Source of the DNA: Chamaecyparis obtusa
Lineage: Eukaryota; Streptophyta; Pinopsida; Cupressales; Cupressaceae
Assembly: GCA_027943335.1 (NCBI GenBank)
Contig: BSBK01002802.1
Location: 434,001 to 498,000, forward strand
Direction: 5' to 3'
DNA length: 64,000 nt
Shown here: positions 11,704 through 23,769 of the stretch, one piece after another
Numbering within the stretch: position 1 is the stretch's first letter
How the letters are laid out: every line of letters begins with the position of its first letter
Position numbers and translations under genes: made by a program
The notes under the pieces: model-generated
Database searches by the model: none
Told to the model about the DNA's origin: nothing
The model's input: the letters and a program-made list of their open reading frames with translations, nothing else

Positions 11704-14022
11704 GAAGAAGACGAAGAAGAATTTCCCATGGGAATAAAAGACTTCGGAAGAACATGGGAAATGGAGAAGAAAGAAGAAGACTAAGATTCATCTTATGCAA
11801 ATTGATACCATAACATTCATTGAGATTTTGAGCAACATGATAGCATCTAAGATCTAACCTAGACTGACCAAGGAAGACCAAGCTTCTAAGAATAACTCAC
11901 TACAACATGACGAAACTCAGTTTCAGTATTCCAATTAGATTTTTCAAAAGATTTCGCAATGATGATCAAGCACATAGAACAGCAACCAGGGAGTTCAAGC
12001 AAATAGTCTTCAAGCAATGGGCAAGGGACAAAGTAACCTTGCGCATGAACAGAGATAGTGACTTAGTATTCTACTCCTTAAAGATTCTACTTGTGTATGT
12101 TCTTGAAAATGTTTTAGCAGGCACTTAGAACACAACAACACCTTATCAAGTTGTCTACAATGATATACATGGCTTTTTAAAAGGAGTCTTCGATATACGT
12201 AAGGTACGTGAGGCCCAAATTCATAGATGACATTAATCCAAAATCACACAGCCGGGGGGAGACAGTAACCCAAATCTCCTCCTTCACTTCTCAAAGGTAT
12301 AAAGTTCTTTGAGGCTTAGCCAAGAGTGATATCAAACTCAATTCTCAAGAGAGGTGTCTTTCGATTCACCACCCGCTATTTATACTCCACCGGAACATGG
12401 GAGTTAAGGTCATCCCTTGAGGTGGTGTGTCCCTAAGCAGACCTTCTAAAAAATAAAATTAAGTAATTCACTATCAAAAGTATTTAAAGCACTAAAGGTG
12501 GAACACTTAACTCTTCAAGTAAATGTGAAGTGAGTCCAAAAGTGGAACATTTAACTCTTCAAGTGAATGTGAAGCAAGTCCAAAAGTGGAATATTTAACT
12601 CCTCACACAAACTCAAAGTGAGTCCAAAAGTGGAACATTTAACTCCCCACACAAACTCAAAGTGAGTCCACACCTTAGAAAACTAATGAGATCAAGAAAG
12701 CATAAAAGGGAGAACTTTGTGGAACATTTAACGCTCTTTTCAAGTAGACCCCTCCCCTATATATGAATGTTGATCTTGCATCCAAAGGGTGGTAATGAGG
12801 GGTGATTATAAATAAGCGAGTCCAACACCCAATTTAGCTAACAAGATCAATCAAAATGAATCTAAAGTTGCTTATCAATACTTCTCACAAATGACAAAGG
12901 GTTGAATCAATGGAATATTTAACTTTCCAAGCAAACATAGAGTGAGTCCACAAAGTGGTGCATTTAACTCCCTATGTAAACAAGGAATGAATCCATGCCC
13001 TCAATCACTCAATGAGATATTTGATATTGGAACCAAGAATTACTTAAGGTTTAAACACAAGCATTCACTTACACAAACTTTTATGAAAGCAAATCTGTGT
13101 TCATTCATTTCCCATTAAGAGCATCAATTGAAATATGTTCTATGAAAGCATGTAAACACTCAAGCCAAACACGTGAGAGATTTAATTTTAATCTCAAAAT
13201 CTAAATGTTGTAGGGATGGAACAAAGTACCTCAAGTCTAATGCTTTATTTTAAGCATTTTTCATGAAAGCAAGAGCACCTTCAAATGAACAAGACAAGAA
13301 AACAAGCAAACAAGATATGCAATGTATATCCAACTTATGCAAACCCTAGTGTTAGATCTGAAAATCAATTGTTAGGAGCAATGATAATTAGAAAATAATC
13401 TAAATTATAACTCATACCATGCAATGAACAATGAAAAAAAAGTGCATACCCATCACAAAATTTTATTTTTTTTGCATTTGACCTAGTCAACAAGATTTGA
13501 TTTTTACAACATGAATTAGGACCCTAAACCAAAAATGCAAAAAAGAGACATCTATCAAAAAATAGAGAGCTTTCCAAAAATGTAAAAATTTTAGAAAAAT
13601 CTCTTCATTTGTGCCCTAGAGACCCATTTTACCAAAATAGACCAGTTTTTATAAATTGACCAAATGAACTATGATATGATTTCTAAATTAAAAACATAGT
13701 GAATGTACCTCTTGTATAATTTCAAGACCTTTCCAAAAATGTAAAAATTTCCAAAAAATACACTGATTTGTGCCAAAAATAGATTTTTTATGAAAAATCA
13801 AGAAAAAATCATAAAAAATACAAATCACCTTCAAAAATTCTAAAAAAATTTTTGGAGCTTCTCTGATATGTCTCCAACTTGAAAAAATATTTTAAAATCA
13901 AAAAACCAATCCATTTGGGAGATATGATCAAATCTTTCAAATCTAAGGTTTTTCATCTCCAAACAAATCTGCACAAGAGTTAGCTCTAAAAATAATCAAA
14001 ACCAGCAAGCAAGAGGTGGGTT
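11704..14022 (-). other. 5' leader of element B, no gene
   Basis: No coding motif was found in this 2.3-kb stretch between the primer site and the long frame. It contains a 44-bp tandem repeat (12494-12669), a related diverged piece near 12905-13000, and AT-rich filler. The small frames at 11678-11881 and 11907-12128 have no support. Confidence 0.7.
12494..12669. repeat. Four tandem 44-bp repeats in element B leader
   Basis: Units start at 12494, 12538, 12582 and 12626, each beginning with an AAAAGTGGAACATTTAACTC-like block and ending GTCC. The first two units share one middle and the last two another. A diverged relative occurs at about 12905-13000. Confidence 0.88.
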
Positions 14023-14040
14023 GCCCCATGGTGGGTACCA
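14023..14040 (-). promoter_or_regulatory. Candidate primer binding site of element B
   Basis: On the - strand, four bases after the LTR end, the sequence reads TGGTACCCACCATGGGGC. It starts with the TGG expected opposite a tRNA CCA end, but it is not the initiator Met type. The tRNA could not be identified by eye. Confidence 0.55.
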
Positions 14041-14044
14041 GAAA

Positions 14045-15032
14045 TGTACACACAAAAGTTGTGCACTTCTATGGATCCTTACATGTAAGGAAACTCAAGA
14101 ATGAGCCCTCACAAATCGATCCATAGCTCTCTATGCATGGAGTTACAAGATTATGAATTTGCTCTCAGCTAGAGCTATTGAGCTTGTGACCTTGCTAGTC
14201 AACCATACAATGAGAGATTAGAATGAGGACAAGGGCAAGAGTGCCAATATCCCCAAAGAATCAAAGTATGCAATGCAATGCAAATCTAAATGAGAATGCA
14301 AACTATTCTATGGAAATGAAAGTACAAATTAAGCTATTGAAAGGAAATACAAAGGATTACAACCTTCTTAATTAAGCTCTGTGAAGCTATCTATTGCATA
14401 AAAGAAACTAAGCTATGAAATGAAGCTATGGATGCTATGATGATGCAAGAAATGAAGTCTAAACTATGAAGCCATGAGGAAATCCAAGAAAAGCTTGATG
14501 TAGCAATGATCTCCAAAAGCTCCAAATGCACCTAGAAAACCTGCAGCATAACAATAGCATGAAAGAGATGGATGCAAATGAAGGAGAGAGCTCTTTTTTT
14601 ATAAGAAATGCAAAGGAATGGACCATTGAGATTAAGAGGCAAAAGACTTAATCAACGGTGGAGCTTGAAAGAGGAGCAATCCATGTGCACAAGTATCCTC
14701 CAATAGGAAAATAGAAGTTGACTTTATGTCTATATGAGACAAAAAGTACTTTTTCCCTTTTTATAAAACAAGAATAATATTTTATTTGTGCAACATAGGA
14801 TAAGAGGAAAAGTGGGGCTTTTTATTTATTAAAAGGGGAGGAAATATTCTTTTTGAATAAATAAAGACTTTAGGATAAAATGGTTAGCCCATAGGATAAA
14901 AATCCAATATATGATCGAAATTAAAATTTGATCAAGAAATTGATAGTGTTGAAAATATTGATTATTGATAAAACTAATTCAAGATAAATAAATGGGGCCC
15001 AAAGTCTAGGCGACCATTTTTGGGTGCATACA
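14045..15032 (-). repeat. 5' LTR of element B (right copy)
   Basis: This 988-bp copy begins TGTACACACAAAAG and ends GGGTGCATACA on the + strand. It is followed immediately by the target duplication AGACC. It is nearly identical to 5213-6209. Confidence 0.95.
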
Positions 15033-15037
15033 AGACC

Positions 15038-15346
15038 ACTAATTTATCTCGAGCCAAATCTCATTGTGACATCTCTACTCATCACATTTGTTTGTGTACC
15101 AACCATTCATTCTCTATACAACTTATTACCTTTGCATGTACTTTTTTCATGTAATCACTTATTTTCTTCTTTATTGATATTTGTCAACTCTATTACATGC
15201 CTTAGACTACTAACCTATGAAACTACAAATAATGTCTTTTTGTACTCCATTTCACTAAATTGTTGTATGTGAAGAATTTATATGGTAAAACCATATCTCA
15301 ATTTCGTATTTTGTTTCCAAACAAACATCACAAGACATTACTTTAA

Positions 15347-15413
<67 letters not shown>

Positions 15414-15780
15414 AACAATCTTTGGCTGATATTTTAAACTAACTTTCAAAACTATCTTCATTGTTTTTAATAATATTTTATAAAAAAAATATCGAACACT
15501 CCTTTCTAAAATAATACTCCTTAGTGTGCCATGCAACATCATAAATTCTTTCAAAAATAAACCAACTATATGTTCCAAAATATTTTTATTCTTACATGGG
15601 ACGAAATGTATCATCTTAACAAATTTATCCACAACTACAAATATAGAATTATGAGTCTTTGATTTTTTGGAAATATGAATATGAAATCCATAATTATGTT
15701 CTCCCAAAGTTTCTCTAATATTGGTAATAGTTTATTTAAACCACATTTAAAAATACATGTTAAGAAGATTTGGGACAAAC
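15038..15780 (-). pseudogene. Chromovirus integrase relic, copy 1
   Basis: The - strand frame at 15255-15707 reads HNSIFVVVDKFVKMIHFVPC and HIVGLFLKEFMMLHG, which matches the first half of the Ty3/gypsy integrase core. The second half of the core is lost. A TA microsatellite in the frame adds an artificial Ile-Tyr run. Upstream pol sequence is absent beyond about 15790, so the relic was truncated before the composite was copied. Confidence 0.82.
15353..15411. repeat. TA microsatellite
   Basis: About 29 uninterrupted TA units lie within the integrase relic. The matching place in copy 2 (near 38720-38740) has only a few units, so the expansion happened after duplication. Confidence 0.97.
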
Positions 15781-16107
15781 ACCTCACCTCATTTTAGTGA
15801 TAGACCACAATATGGTAGTGTTGCCTCGATTTTCAAACACCCAAAAATTGAATAGGGGAAAAAGAAGTGAACAAATTAAAATAAAAGAGATTCATCTCAA
15901 TGAATGAGATGGAGATTTACAGTAGAGTATGGGCTTCCCCACCCAAGAAAAATATATGGAAAAGTTTTTCAACAGCCACAGCCTATAGAGAATAGACAAG
16001 GTGTGAAAACTAAATTATAAACCTTTTTCCAATTCCCTTCATGTGCACACACTATATCTCGGCACCTACTATGGACGCAATGTGTTCAAAATGAATAAAA
16101 TTTATTT

Positions 16108-16652
16108 GTGATATTGCTATCAGGATTCAATTGTGTAATTTTTTTAGTCAAACTCATTGACCCATGTTTCATAAGTAGTGGTTCACACAAACTCATCTAT
16201 CATGAGAATGAATGAAAGACTTAGTACTTGTTGCATCTAGGTGATGCTCACAGAGGTGAAGCATCAGGACTTCCCTAAGACCTTCAGCAAGTGTTGTGCC
16301 TTATGAACCATTCATTAGAAAGCCCTTTAAACTCATCAATTGATAAGTGGGAGATATTTTCCATAGCAAGTCAAATTGTGATATTGCTATCAGGATTCAA
16401 TTGTGTAGTTTTTTGAGTCAAACTCATTGACCAATGTAGTATTTGTGGGAAGTCCCAGTGCTTCACCTCTATGAGTGTCACCTAGATGCAATGAGTGCTA
16501 AGTATTCCATTCATTCTCATGAGAGATGGGTTCGTGTGAACTACTACTCATGAATTAGATTCAATGAGTTTCACTCAAAAAACTTATCAGTTGAATCCTA
16601 ATAGCAATATCACAATTTAACTTGTTGTAGAAAATATCTCCTACTTATCAAA
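16108..16652. repeat. Long foldback (nested inverted repeats), copy 1
   Basis: The arm at 16108-16275 begins TGTGATATTGCTATCAGG and is inverted at 16448-16614, with about 165 bp per arm. The centre contains a second direct copy of the arm end. That copy forms a further inverted pair, 16341-16436 with 16560-16652. The structure is typical of foldback or MITE elements. No coding capacity or clear target duplication is seen. The same structure is at 39636-40148. Confidence 0.8.
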
Positions 16653-16755
16653 ATCTATTTACTCAAACGACATTAAAAACTTCTAATAAATGTAATCTGC
16701 AGATATTATGTTGATTCATACAAGATTTTACCAACATACTCCTAGACAAAACAAT

Positions 16756-17182
16756 GAGAAGACTCTTGAAACAGGGTATGGACATCCAATAAAACATAAA
16801 TAATAGAGGATTCTTTTTAAAATTTGTGATTGCAAGTGGATATATGTAAAAAGTGCAATCATAAACAACACATCTAAACTGGTTGTCAATAGATAGTCAT
16901 AAGGAGATATCATCTCATGGAATGCAACGATTACAAAATTTGCAACAAATAAATTTATTAAAAAGGATTGAGAGACTTTCAAGCATAAGCATTCCATTGG
17001 CATCGTCCTCCCTACTTTGTATGGGCAGTCATTAATGCATAGAGGATGACATGTTTATAACATGTCATACATGCAAAATGTGGAAACATGCATAAAAGCT
17101 TGCGGGCGATTTGACAGAATGCTTCACAAGTTTCATCCCATGGCAGGTGTAATTATAAATTCCACAACCTTTGCATGAATCT
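16756..17182 (+). pseudogene. PPR-protein gene fragment, copy 1
   Basis: Split over frames on the + strand are pieces typical of plant PLS-type pentatricopeptide repeats: LKQGMDIQ near 16768, GDIISWNATITKFATN near 16903, and AGVIINSTTFA near 17145. PPR proteins bind organelle RNA. Compared with copy 2, this fragment has lost a segment of about 80 bp containing the second SWDVVIARYAK-like motif. The frame has many stops. Confidence 0.7.
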
Positions 17183-17470
17183 AAATTTAAAATGGCTCAA
17201 AACATCCTAAGCCCATATTCAATGTTTGATATACACTAAATCTCATTGGTTTCAAGGCATGAAATTGTAGAATTAACAAAGAAATCGGTTCTAATGTGGT
17301 GTGCTTCAAAGGTGATTGTATGAGCGAACACATACATTAATGCTGGCAAGGAAATTGAATGTTGAAATGAGGAAATGGAAGTAAGGGAGTTGGTGATGAT
17401 TTCCCAAGAAAAAAATGGTTGAAATCATGAAATAGCATCTACTTATTTATTTTGTTTCTATATTTTACTA

Positions 17471-19290
17471 GTACTTGCATCGAAAGAAGGTGCAAGGGAT
17501 AAGTCGATAGGTCTTTGATATGAAAGTACAATTGAAGGTTTACATATTAAAAGTGTATTTAAGTGTCATTCTAAAAATTATTGAAGTGACATTCTAAAAA
17601 CAAGTGTCATTTTAGATAGAAGTCTTGTACATAGCAGCATTCACTATGGATGAAATAAAGTTTAGAACATTGTCATACTATAGTTTTGTGTAGGTCCCTG
17701 CAGAAAAGCGTAGCATTGAAATGCATTGGAACACATTTTAAAAATGTTGTTGTTGTAACTATAAATATTCATGTTTCCTCTTTTTGATCAGGTAGTTGTG
17801 AACCTCTAGAAGCAAAAAAAGTGTAATTGGTAAACAACAAAAATTGGTTGAAATGAATGAAGGAAAAAATTTGAACTGCAATACTAAGAAAGTGGTTGTG
17901 CAAGTAACTTAACATTAAATAAATTCCTCTTGATTTCGTAAGTATACCACGTGGAGTGTGTTATACCAATAAACAATTGTCCATAAAAAGAAGAAAAAAG
18001 GTGAATCAATACACCTCTCTAGATAAAAAAAAATTTTAACATAGGTAATTTTCAACTTGAGCCAAATCCGTCTATTGGAAAACTCTCTTTAGTGACAAAT
18101 TCAGTCCATAGCATAATAAGTAAAATTGTACAAACATGTAATAATAATTAAAAAAAAATCCAGCATGTGTAATTGAAAATTATTCTTTCACAGTTTTGAT
18201 CTGCCTGTGACTTTAACTATTCACATCTAAACATAACCTTCCATCAAGTTTCATTCACACACATTCATTCTCGGTTCTAATCCTGTTGTGCTCTAAACTA
18301 ACTCATGTAGTAGTTGATGATAAGCTATTTGGTATGAAAATTTCTAGAAATTTTGTGTTGTACTTACCTATTCTTTTACAATAAATAGAATGTATATTAA
18401 ATGTAGGGCTTAAAAGGGATAATGGAATCATTTGGAAGTTGCAGTGCTCGAAATAAAAAAAACATAATGATTATGTTTATTCGACAAAGTGGATTAAACA
18501 AATGAATAAAAATATCAAGGGAAGTTAGTATGTATTAGATAATCTTATATAAAAATGAATGACATAAGTTAGAATAAAAAATAAAGAAAGGAAAAGCTAG
18601 TGGAAGAATTACATAAGATACAATTATTCTCAAGTGCATTTCTCATAATTCCATGGACTCCATTTAAAGCCAATGTTCTACAATTTCTAATTACATGGCA
18701 AAAAGTTGGTTGAAGCTACAATTATGTTGAAGTAAAGTATTGCTTGTGCCATTAAAGTTCTTCAAGCTTGATGACAACTTCTGATAAAATAATCAATATC
18801 ATGCTAAGAAATACCATGCCCAATCATGAACCAAAGCAACAAGATTAATCATACATGATCAACACTCATTTTTTATTATTGAAATGGCTTGGAAATGAAA
18901 GAGAGCTGGTCCTACCCTAGTAAGTTGAGCTTATTCTCCATTTTTTAATTAGGGTTGGTGGAGAGCCCTTCTTGCCACTATATTTAATTCTATAACATCA
19001 TACATAAGTGAAGTAACATGTTTCACATCACAATTGTTTCTTGTAAAGAAAGATGAGTATATATAATTTAATAAGGCTTCATTGCAAAGTAGGCTTAGAT
19101 AATCCCATGAATATCACAAAATGGGAGATTTTGGTCATTAAGAAAATGTTAATGTCAACATTCAATATCACTGATAAACAAACAACAATTGGGAAATCAG
19201 ATTGAAATCAAAGTCAAGAGCTTGTTCATTGAATTTTATTGTCATCATTTCAAATTGCGCAATGCTAAGAGGTTTCTACAAACTGTTGTA
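17471..19290. other. No gene seen
   Basis: AT-rich intergenic sequence. Both strands were read for family motifs and nothing was recognised. Only short chance frames are present. Confidence 0.6.
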
Positions 19291-19291
19291 T

Positions 19292-19480
19292 AAAGAGAAG
19301 TGTTGTGTCTAGATTCAATTGCACACAATTTTTTTGCATCAACATTTAGAATCACACTTTGTGATCCATCATCAAAATGAAGAGAGCCAAAAGAATCATT
19401 CATTATGGATCACAAGGTGTAATCTAAAATATTGATGCAAAAATATTGTATACAATTGAATTTAGAAATAGCATTCTCTT
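19292..19480. repeat. MITE-like hairpin
   Basis: Arms of about 75 bp (about 19292-19370 and 19400-19480) are inverted copies. The left contains ATTCAATTGCACACAA and ATCACACTTTGTGATCCAT, and the right their diverged complement. The small frame at 19432-19614 overlaps it and is not a gene. A diverged direct duplication of about 70 bp follows at 19525-19690. Confidence 0.65.
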
Positions 19481-19944
19481 TATTTCAAATCAGAAAAATA
19501 AATGATCAAAATTTTGAATTCATAAGAGAAATGTGTCCACTAACACAAGGTAATGTGAAAAGGGAAGCTACATTCTACAATACTAAGAATGTTTTTATCA
19601 TCATTTTAAATTGATGGACTTTAAGATATGTGCTCATTAATACAAGATAATGTGAAGTCATATTCTATAATATTAAGAATGTTTTGTATTGTCCTCTTTG
19701 ATGTTTATTATTGAAACTAATATAAGCTCTTGTGAGCATAGCAATGAGATAATATCAGCTTCTTTCAAACAACCACATTAGAAACACTTAGAATTTCATA
19801 TTATATGTCCCTTTGAAATTTGAAATTAAGTCTCCACGATGAGAATAACTCAATGCAAAAACTTATTAAGCTCAAAACCTTGAACTTCTTTAACATCTAT
19901 CCAAAATATTAAAAAAAAATGCACAACAAAACTAGAAACACATG

Positions 19945-20945
19945 CTTATAAAGAGTGTACCTTGAGATCTCCATGCCCTACATTTATTATTTCATCTGAC
20001 CAAAGCCTGCAATTCATTATCCCTTTTAACTGAGGCACCATCCTAGTAATAAATTTTCAAGTACTCTACAACCCATTATTTTAAAGCAAACCATATCTCA
20101 ACGCCATCTATAGCGTATGGGTAGTCCTCGATGACAATCTTCATCCTATGTAGTTCCTTCGCATCCCAGACTGCCATTCCCTTGCACAGTACATGTTAAA
20201 TGGGAGGATTAATTTTAGTGGTCCTTTTAATTAAATTAGGTCAGGCAAAAGGTTTTGCAAGCATGCCAATCATCTTCTTAGCATCAGCGTTAAATGTTGA
20301 ACTACTTGTAATCTCTCCCACATCACTATTGGTATTAAAATTAGATCTAATTCGGTTACATAGAACTTTGGATAATCTCATCACGAGCATTTTTTAGGCT
20401 TCTAACTATAATTTCTAATTTAGATTGTATTACTCAAAACCTCTATTTATTGAGGTGGTTGTGATGATTCATTATCTCTGATAAAAATGATTAGTTGATC
20501 CTTTATCAAGATTCAAATTTATCTGTTGTTTATAATATTTTTAATATTTTATCTTATTACAATTCTTCATTTCTATGGGTGTACCAATCTTTGAAACATT
20601 TTGCATCTATTAAATGTGAAACAAAAACAACGAGCCAAAATTAATTAAACTGAGAAATGCAATTGGTGTACCACTTGCCTTTTAAGTAGGTTAGCTTACA
20701 ATCCTTTCTCATTGAATTTCCACTATTTGTAGGCTTTAGAGGAAATTTCCATACAATATTTGCCAGGGGAAAAGCTTAGTTCAATGATGCCTAATGCACT
20801 TATAAATTTTGTCGGGCAACTTGATTGATGGGCATGGTACTGAGATAATGGGGAACTCATAATTTTTATACTGGGTGCATTTTTCTTAGTTGTTGAGTTT
20901 CAATATAATGAAAGGCTCCATGACACAATGAGTTCTTAGCCTAAA
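19945..20945 (-). pseudogene. Lipoxygenase pseudogene (C-terminal catalytic part)
   Basis: Two exon-like blocks are readable on the - strand. Block one (about 20940-20690) contains LRTHCVMEPFII, with an iron-ligand histidine region of plant lipoxygenases, then VPHYLSTMPINQVARQNL, then ISALGIIELSFSPGKYCMEI and WKFNEKGL. Block two (about 20185-19960) contains GMAVWDAKELHRMKIVIEDY, YAIDGVEIW, and a KIYY..RDNELQAL stretch. Frameshifts and stops lie inside both. A gap of about 500 bp between them looks like a former intron. The N-terminal domain and the first His of the HxxxxH pair are missing, and a MITE begins about 90 bp beyond the 5' side. Functional plant lipoxygenases oxidise polyunsaturated fatty acids to hydroperoxides; this copy cannot. 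Confidence 0.92.
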
Positions 20946-21035
20946 GTCAATTAGAAAATAAAAAGTTTACCCAAAATCTTCTTTTGCTAGCCATTCTACA
21001 ATTCTTATGAGTTATCCATACCATTCTTCAATAAT

Positions 21036-21201
21036 GCCCCGTTTGTTTGCGGAATTGAAATTTGAGTCAAAATCTGATTATCTCAAAATCAGGTTTTCAA
21101 ATTCCGATTTTGTATATTCGGAAGATGTTTTGGATCGTTTGATTGATTTTGAGATAATCAAGTTTTGACTCAAATTCCAATTCCGCAAACAAACAGGGCC
21201 T
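21036..21201. repeat. Hairpin forming the left part of the MITE
   Basis: Arms of about 55 bp (21036-21090 and 21146-21201) are inverted copies. Each ends with the CCGTTTGTTTGCGGAATT type terminus. It could be a short MITE that was duplicated or into which the rest was inserted. Confidence 0.75.
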
Positions 21202-21304
21202 TTAACAAAATTAGGTTTAATGTTTGCCCTAACAAAATGTTGCTCAACGATATCATTTGCCCTAAAAATCTGTAAACTAATCATACCAACTTACGCTTCT
21301 GATC

Positions 21305-21460
21305 ATACCGATATCGTTTGCCCTTAATCTATAAAATTGGGACCATATTTATTAAAGATTTTAATACTCAACATACCGATATCGTTTGCCCTGAACATAC
21401 CGATAAACTGATCATACCGATATCGTTTGCCCTTAATCTGTAAAATTGGGACCATAAAGA
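21305..21460. repeat. Tandem duplication inside the MITE
   Basis: The block ATACCGATATCGTTTGCCCT, followed by TAATCT and AAAATTGGGACCATA, occurs near 21305 and again near 21415. Two further partial copies of ATATCGTTTGCCCT lie near 21250 and 21380. Confidence 0.8.
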
Positions 21461-22107
21461 TTTTAATACTGAACTGGATGAAGGAAAATGGGTATGGATG
21501 GGTATCTCGACACAACGTACATGGTGGGAAACGTTCGACAAAGACCATATTTCCTCGTGTAATATTGATTTAGCAGTCCATCCTTCCTGTGAAACATGAA
21601 AAATGAAAATCGAAGTAGCAGATTCAAATGTAGCATGTTTTAAAATGAGTAAATTCAAACGTAGCAGATTTTACAAGGTTTTCATTCAAACGTAGGAGAT
21701 TTTTGACCTGACCCGGACGCGGACCTGACCGAGAATCAAATTGGGTGTATAATCGGCTAAAATCGGGTTATCAAAACATATTCCACCTCTTTGGCTGGAA
21801 GATACATATTCTCATTTTAGGCCCATATTCAGGTTTTGAGATGATAACCCGATTTTGACTTTAAGGGTTCCAAACAGTGGATATGGGTCAAAATCGGGTT
21901 ATCATCTTCTAATTCCTGTCATCTTCCGACAAACAAACGGGGCCTAAGGTTATGTTAATAGATCTTCTCCAGAACATCCACTATATGCCAGTCCACAGTG
22001 TTTCCCATATATCAGCAAGGGAACTACAACACACTAGATTTGAGAAACAAGCTCTTTACCTGTGCAAAAATGGTATTTACATTGGCCGTTGCATCAATTT
22101 GTCAATG

Positions 22108-22716
22108 TCATTGATTAAAACTAATCCTATTCCAGTCATTTCATGATCTATTGTTATAAACAAAAAGATAATTCTCTATGTGATTGACTAAAAGTCTAAA
22201 AATAATTTCATTTGAGTCATTCCATGATGTAATGTTACAAACAAATGATATTCTGTGTCATTGATTAAAACTAATTATCTCGTTTTAGTCATTCCATGAT
22301 CTAATGTTACAAACAAATAATATTAAGTACCCTTGATTAAAACTAATCCCATTTCAATCATCCCATGATCAAATGTCACAAATAAATAGTTATTAGTGCC
22401 AATTATTAAATAAAACCCATTTCATTCATTCCATGATCAAATTTTACAAACAAATAATATTTTGTTTCATTGATTAAAACTAATCCCGTTTCAGTTATTC
22501 CATGATCTAATGTTACAAACAAATAATATTAAGTGCCCTTAATTAAAACTAATCCCATTTCAGTCATCCCGTGATCAAATGTCACAAATAAATAGTTATT
22601 TGTGCCAGTCATTAAACAGATCCCATTTCATTCATTCCATGATCAAATGTTACAAACAAATATTTTTTGTGCCATTGATTAAAACTAATCCCATTTCAGT
22701 AATCCCATGATGCTAT
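22108..22716. repeat. Tandem satellite of about 67 bp, about nine units
   Basis: A unit built of GATTAAAACTAATCCCATTT, then CATTCCATGATC, then a TGTTACAAACAAATA block recurs every 60-70 bp from about 22108 to 22716. Units differ by point changes and small indels, so the array is old. No function is suggested. Confidence 0.9.
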
Positions 22717-23681
22717 TTAATGTAATACATTACCAGCATTGAGAACTGCCAAAACGTGGAAGTATAGTCTTACCAAAGAGGAAGTTATATTCACAAGTCC
22801 TTTTCAGGGCTTGGGCTCCTGGTATTGTGCCATTACATTACAAACTTAGAGAAATAATGGTAGTGATGCTGAGGATTAAGAGAATATCAAATCACTGAAT
22901 TTTAGTCATTTTCTTTGGCTTGTAAATATCTAAGTACCTCTGTAGTAGGTTTTTAAGCGCAGTGTCCTTAAAGCAGATGGTATTATGTAAACTGGTACCA
23001 AAGCAAATAAATGACAATAGCGTTTCACATTGGCCTGTGAGTCCTTTTGTTTTTGAGTAAATATTTTATTGTTAGAAACCCAATGCTTTAAGGGATATAG
23101 ACGAGATTATTCCAGATTACTTTTAGACCAAATGCACAAATATTGTAAACAGTGGTTTGTAGTAAAGCAATTTTAGTTTGCTTTATATTTCTACCATTGT
23201 TCCTGTTCCATCTACCACGATTATTATTGCTGGTACATAATACTAATAGTAATGCTGGTAAGATATTTAGGTATATTTGCAAAGCATATTACAAATTTGG
23301 TGGTTGTCACTGTAAATACACAATGACCTTTTGGTAGAGAAAATTGCTTTATTTTTCTTAAGTGTGTAATAGAGTCTATAGCGATAGATTTAATTGTATA
23401 AGATTTTATTTTGAAAGGTTGTAGCAGTAGCACTTAAACCACGGTGTATGGATTGATAGATTATTGGTATACATTTAAAATACCATAGAACAAATCAAAT
23501 GTGACTTAAATGTTAATATTTCAATCAAACATATTTTTTTAAAAAGGGGCATACAGATCCTTGACAACCATTAATTATAAGACGGCAACATAACAAAAAA
23601 ACCTACTAATAAATCAAATAAATCAAATAAAGCAACAAAGAGTTTCAGTCAAAAAAAATTATTGGGTATTTAAGTGACCAG

Positions 23682-23765
23682 CTACTTATCATCGACGTCA
23701 TTGTCCAACAGAGTGAAAGCCTTCTTGAACTTTGCAATATGATCTTCCGTCAACTTCTCAACCAT
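23682..23765 (-). pseudogene. Calmodulin first-exon fragment
   Basis: On the - strand the ATG at 23765 opens a 27-codon frame beginning MVEKLTEDHIAKFKKAF. It matches the start of calmodulin and ends within the first EF-hand loop (LLDNDVDD). Plant calmodulin genes have an intron in this loop. Here the expected donor GT after GATG reads AT (GATAAGTAG), so translation runs into a stop three codons later. The Asp-Gly core of the calcium loop is also altered. No second exon was found downstream. This is a dead copy or captured fragment. Confidence 0.85.
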
Positions 23766-23769
23766 TTCT

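Larger units (their letters stand above)
5213..15032 (-). mobile_element. Complete non-autonomous LTR retrotransposon (element B)
   Basis: This 9.8-kb element has two LTRs of about 990 bp and a perfect 5-bp target duplication AGACC at 5208-5212 and 15033-15037. A polypurine tract next to the left LTR and a candidate primer site next to the right LTR place transcription on the - strand. No gag, protease, RT, RNase H or integrase motif was found in any frame. The only long frame is the serine-rich one at 9595-11703. The LTRs and the 3' region resemble those of element D, which carries gag and protease, so B probably used enzymes from that lineage. The two LTRs differ by only a few percent by eye, suggesting a moderately recent insertion. 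Confidence 0.93.
15033..17470. repeat. Old composite repeat, copy 1
   Basis: This stretch is collinear with 38473-41095. Both contain a chromovirus integrase fragment, a long foldback and a PPR-gene fragment in the same order, differing by small indels and substitutions. Copy 1 lacks about 190 bp present at 39413-39608 in copy 2. Similarity fades just after ATTTATTTTGT near 17465. The composite was therefore assembled before it was copied. Confidence 0.85.
21035..21944. mobile_element. Tourist-like (PIF/Harbinger-type) MITE, 910 bp
   Basis: The ends GCCCCGTTTGTTTG and CAAACAAACGGGGC are perfect inverted repeats. The element is flanked by TAA on both sides (21032-21034 and 21945-21947), the target type of PIF/Harbinger elements. 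The left 165 bp (21036-21201) form a full hairpin of their own with both termini, so the element looks composite. No transposase is present. The inner part carries a tandem duplication built around CGATATCGTTTGCCCT. Confidence 0.72.

Noticed and set aside
20200..20397. 65-codon hydrophobic frame on the + strand
   Set aside because: It falls in the apparent intron of the lipoxygenase pseudogene and has no family signature.
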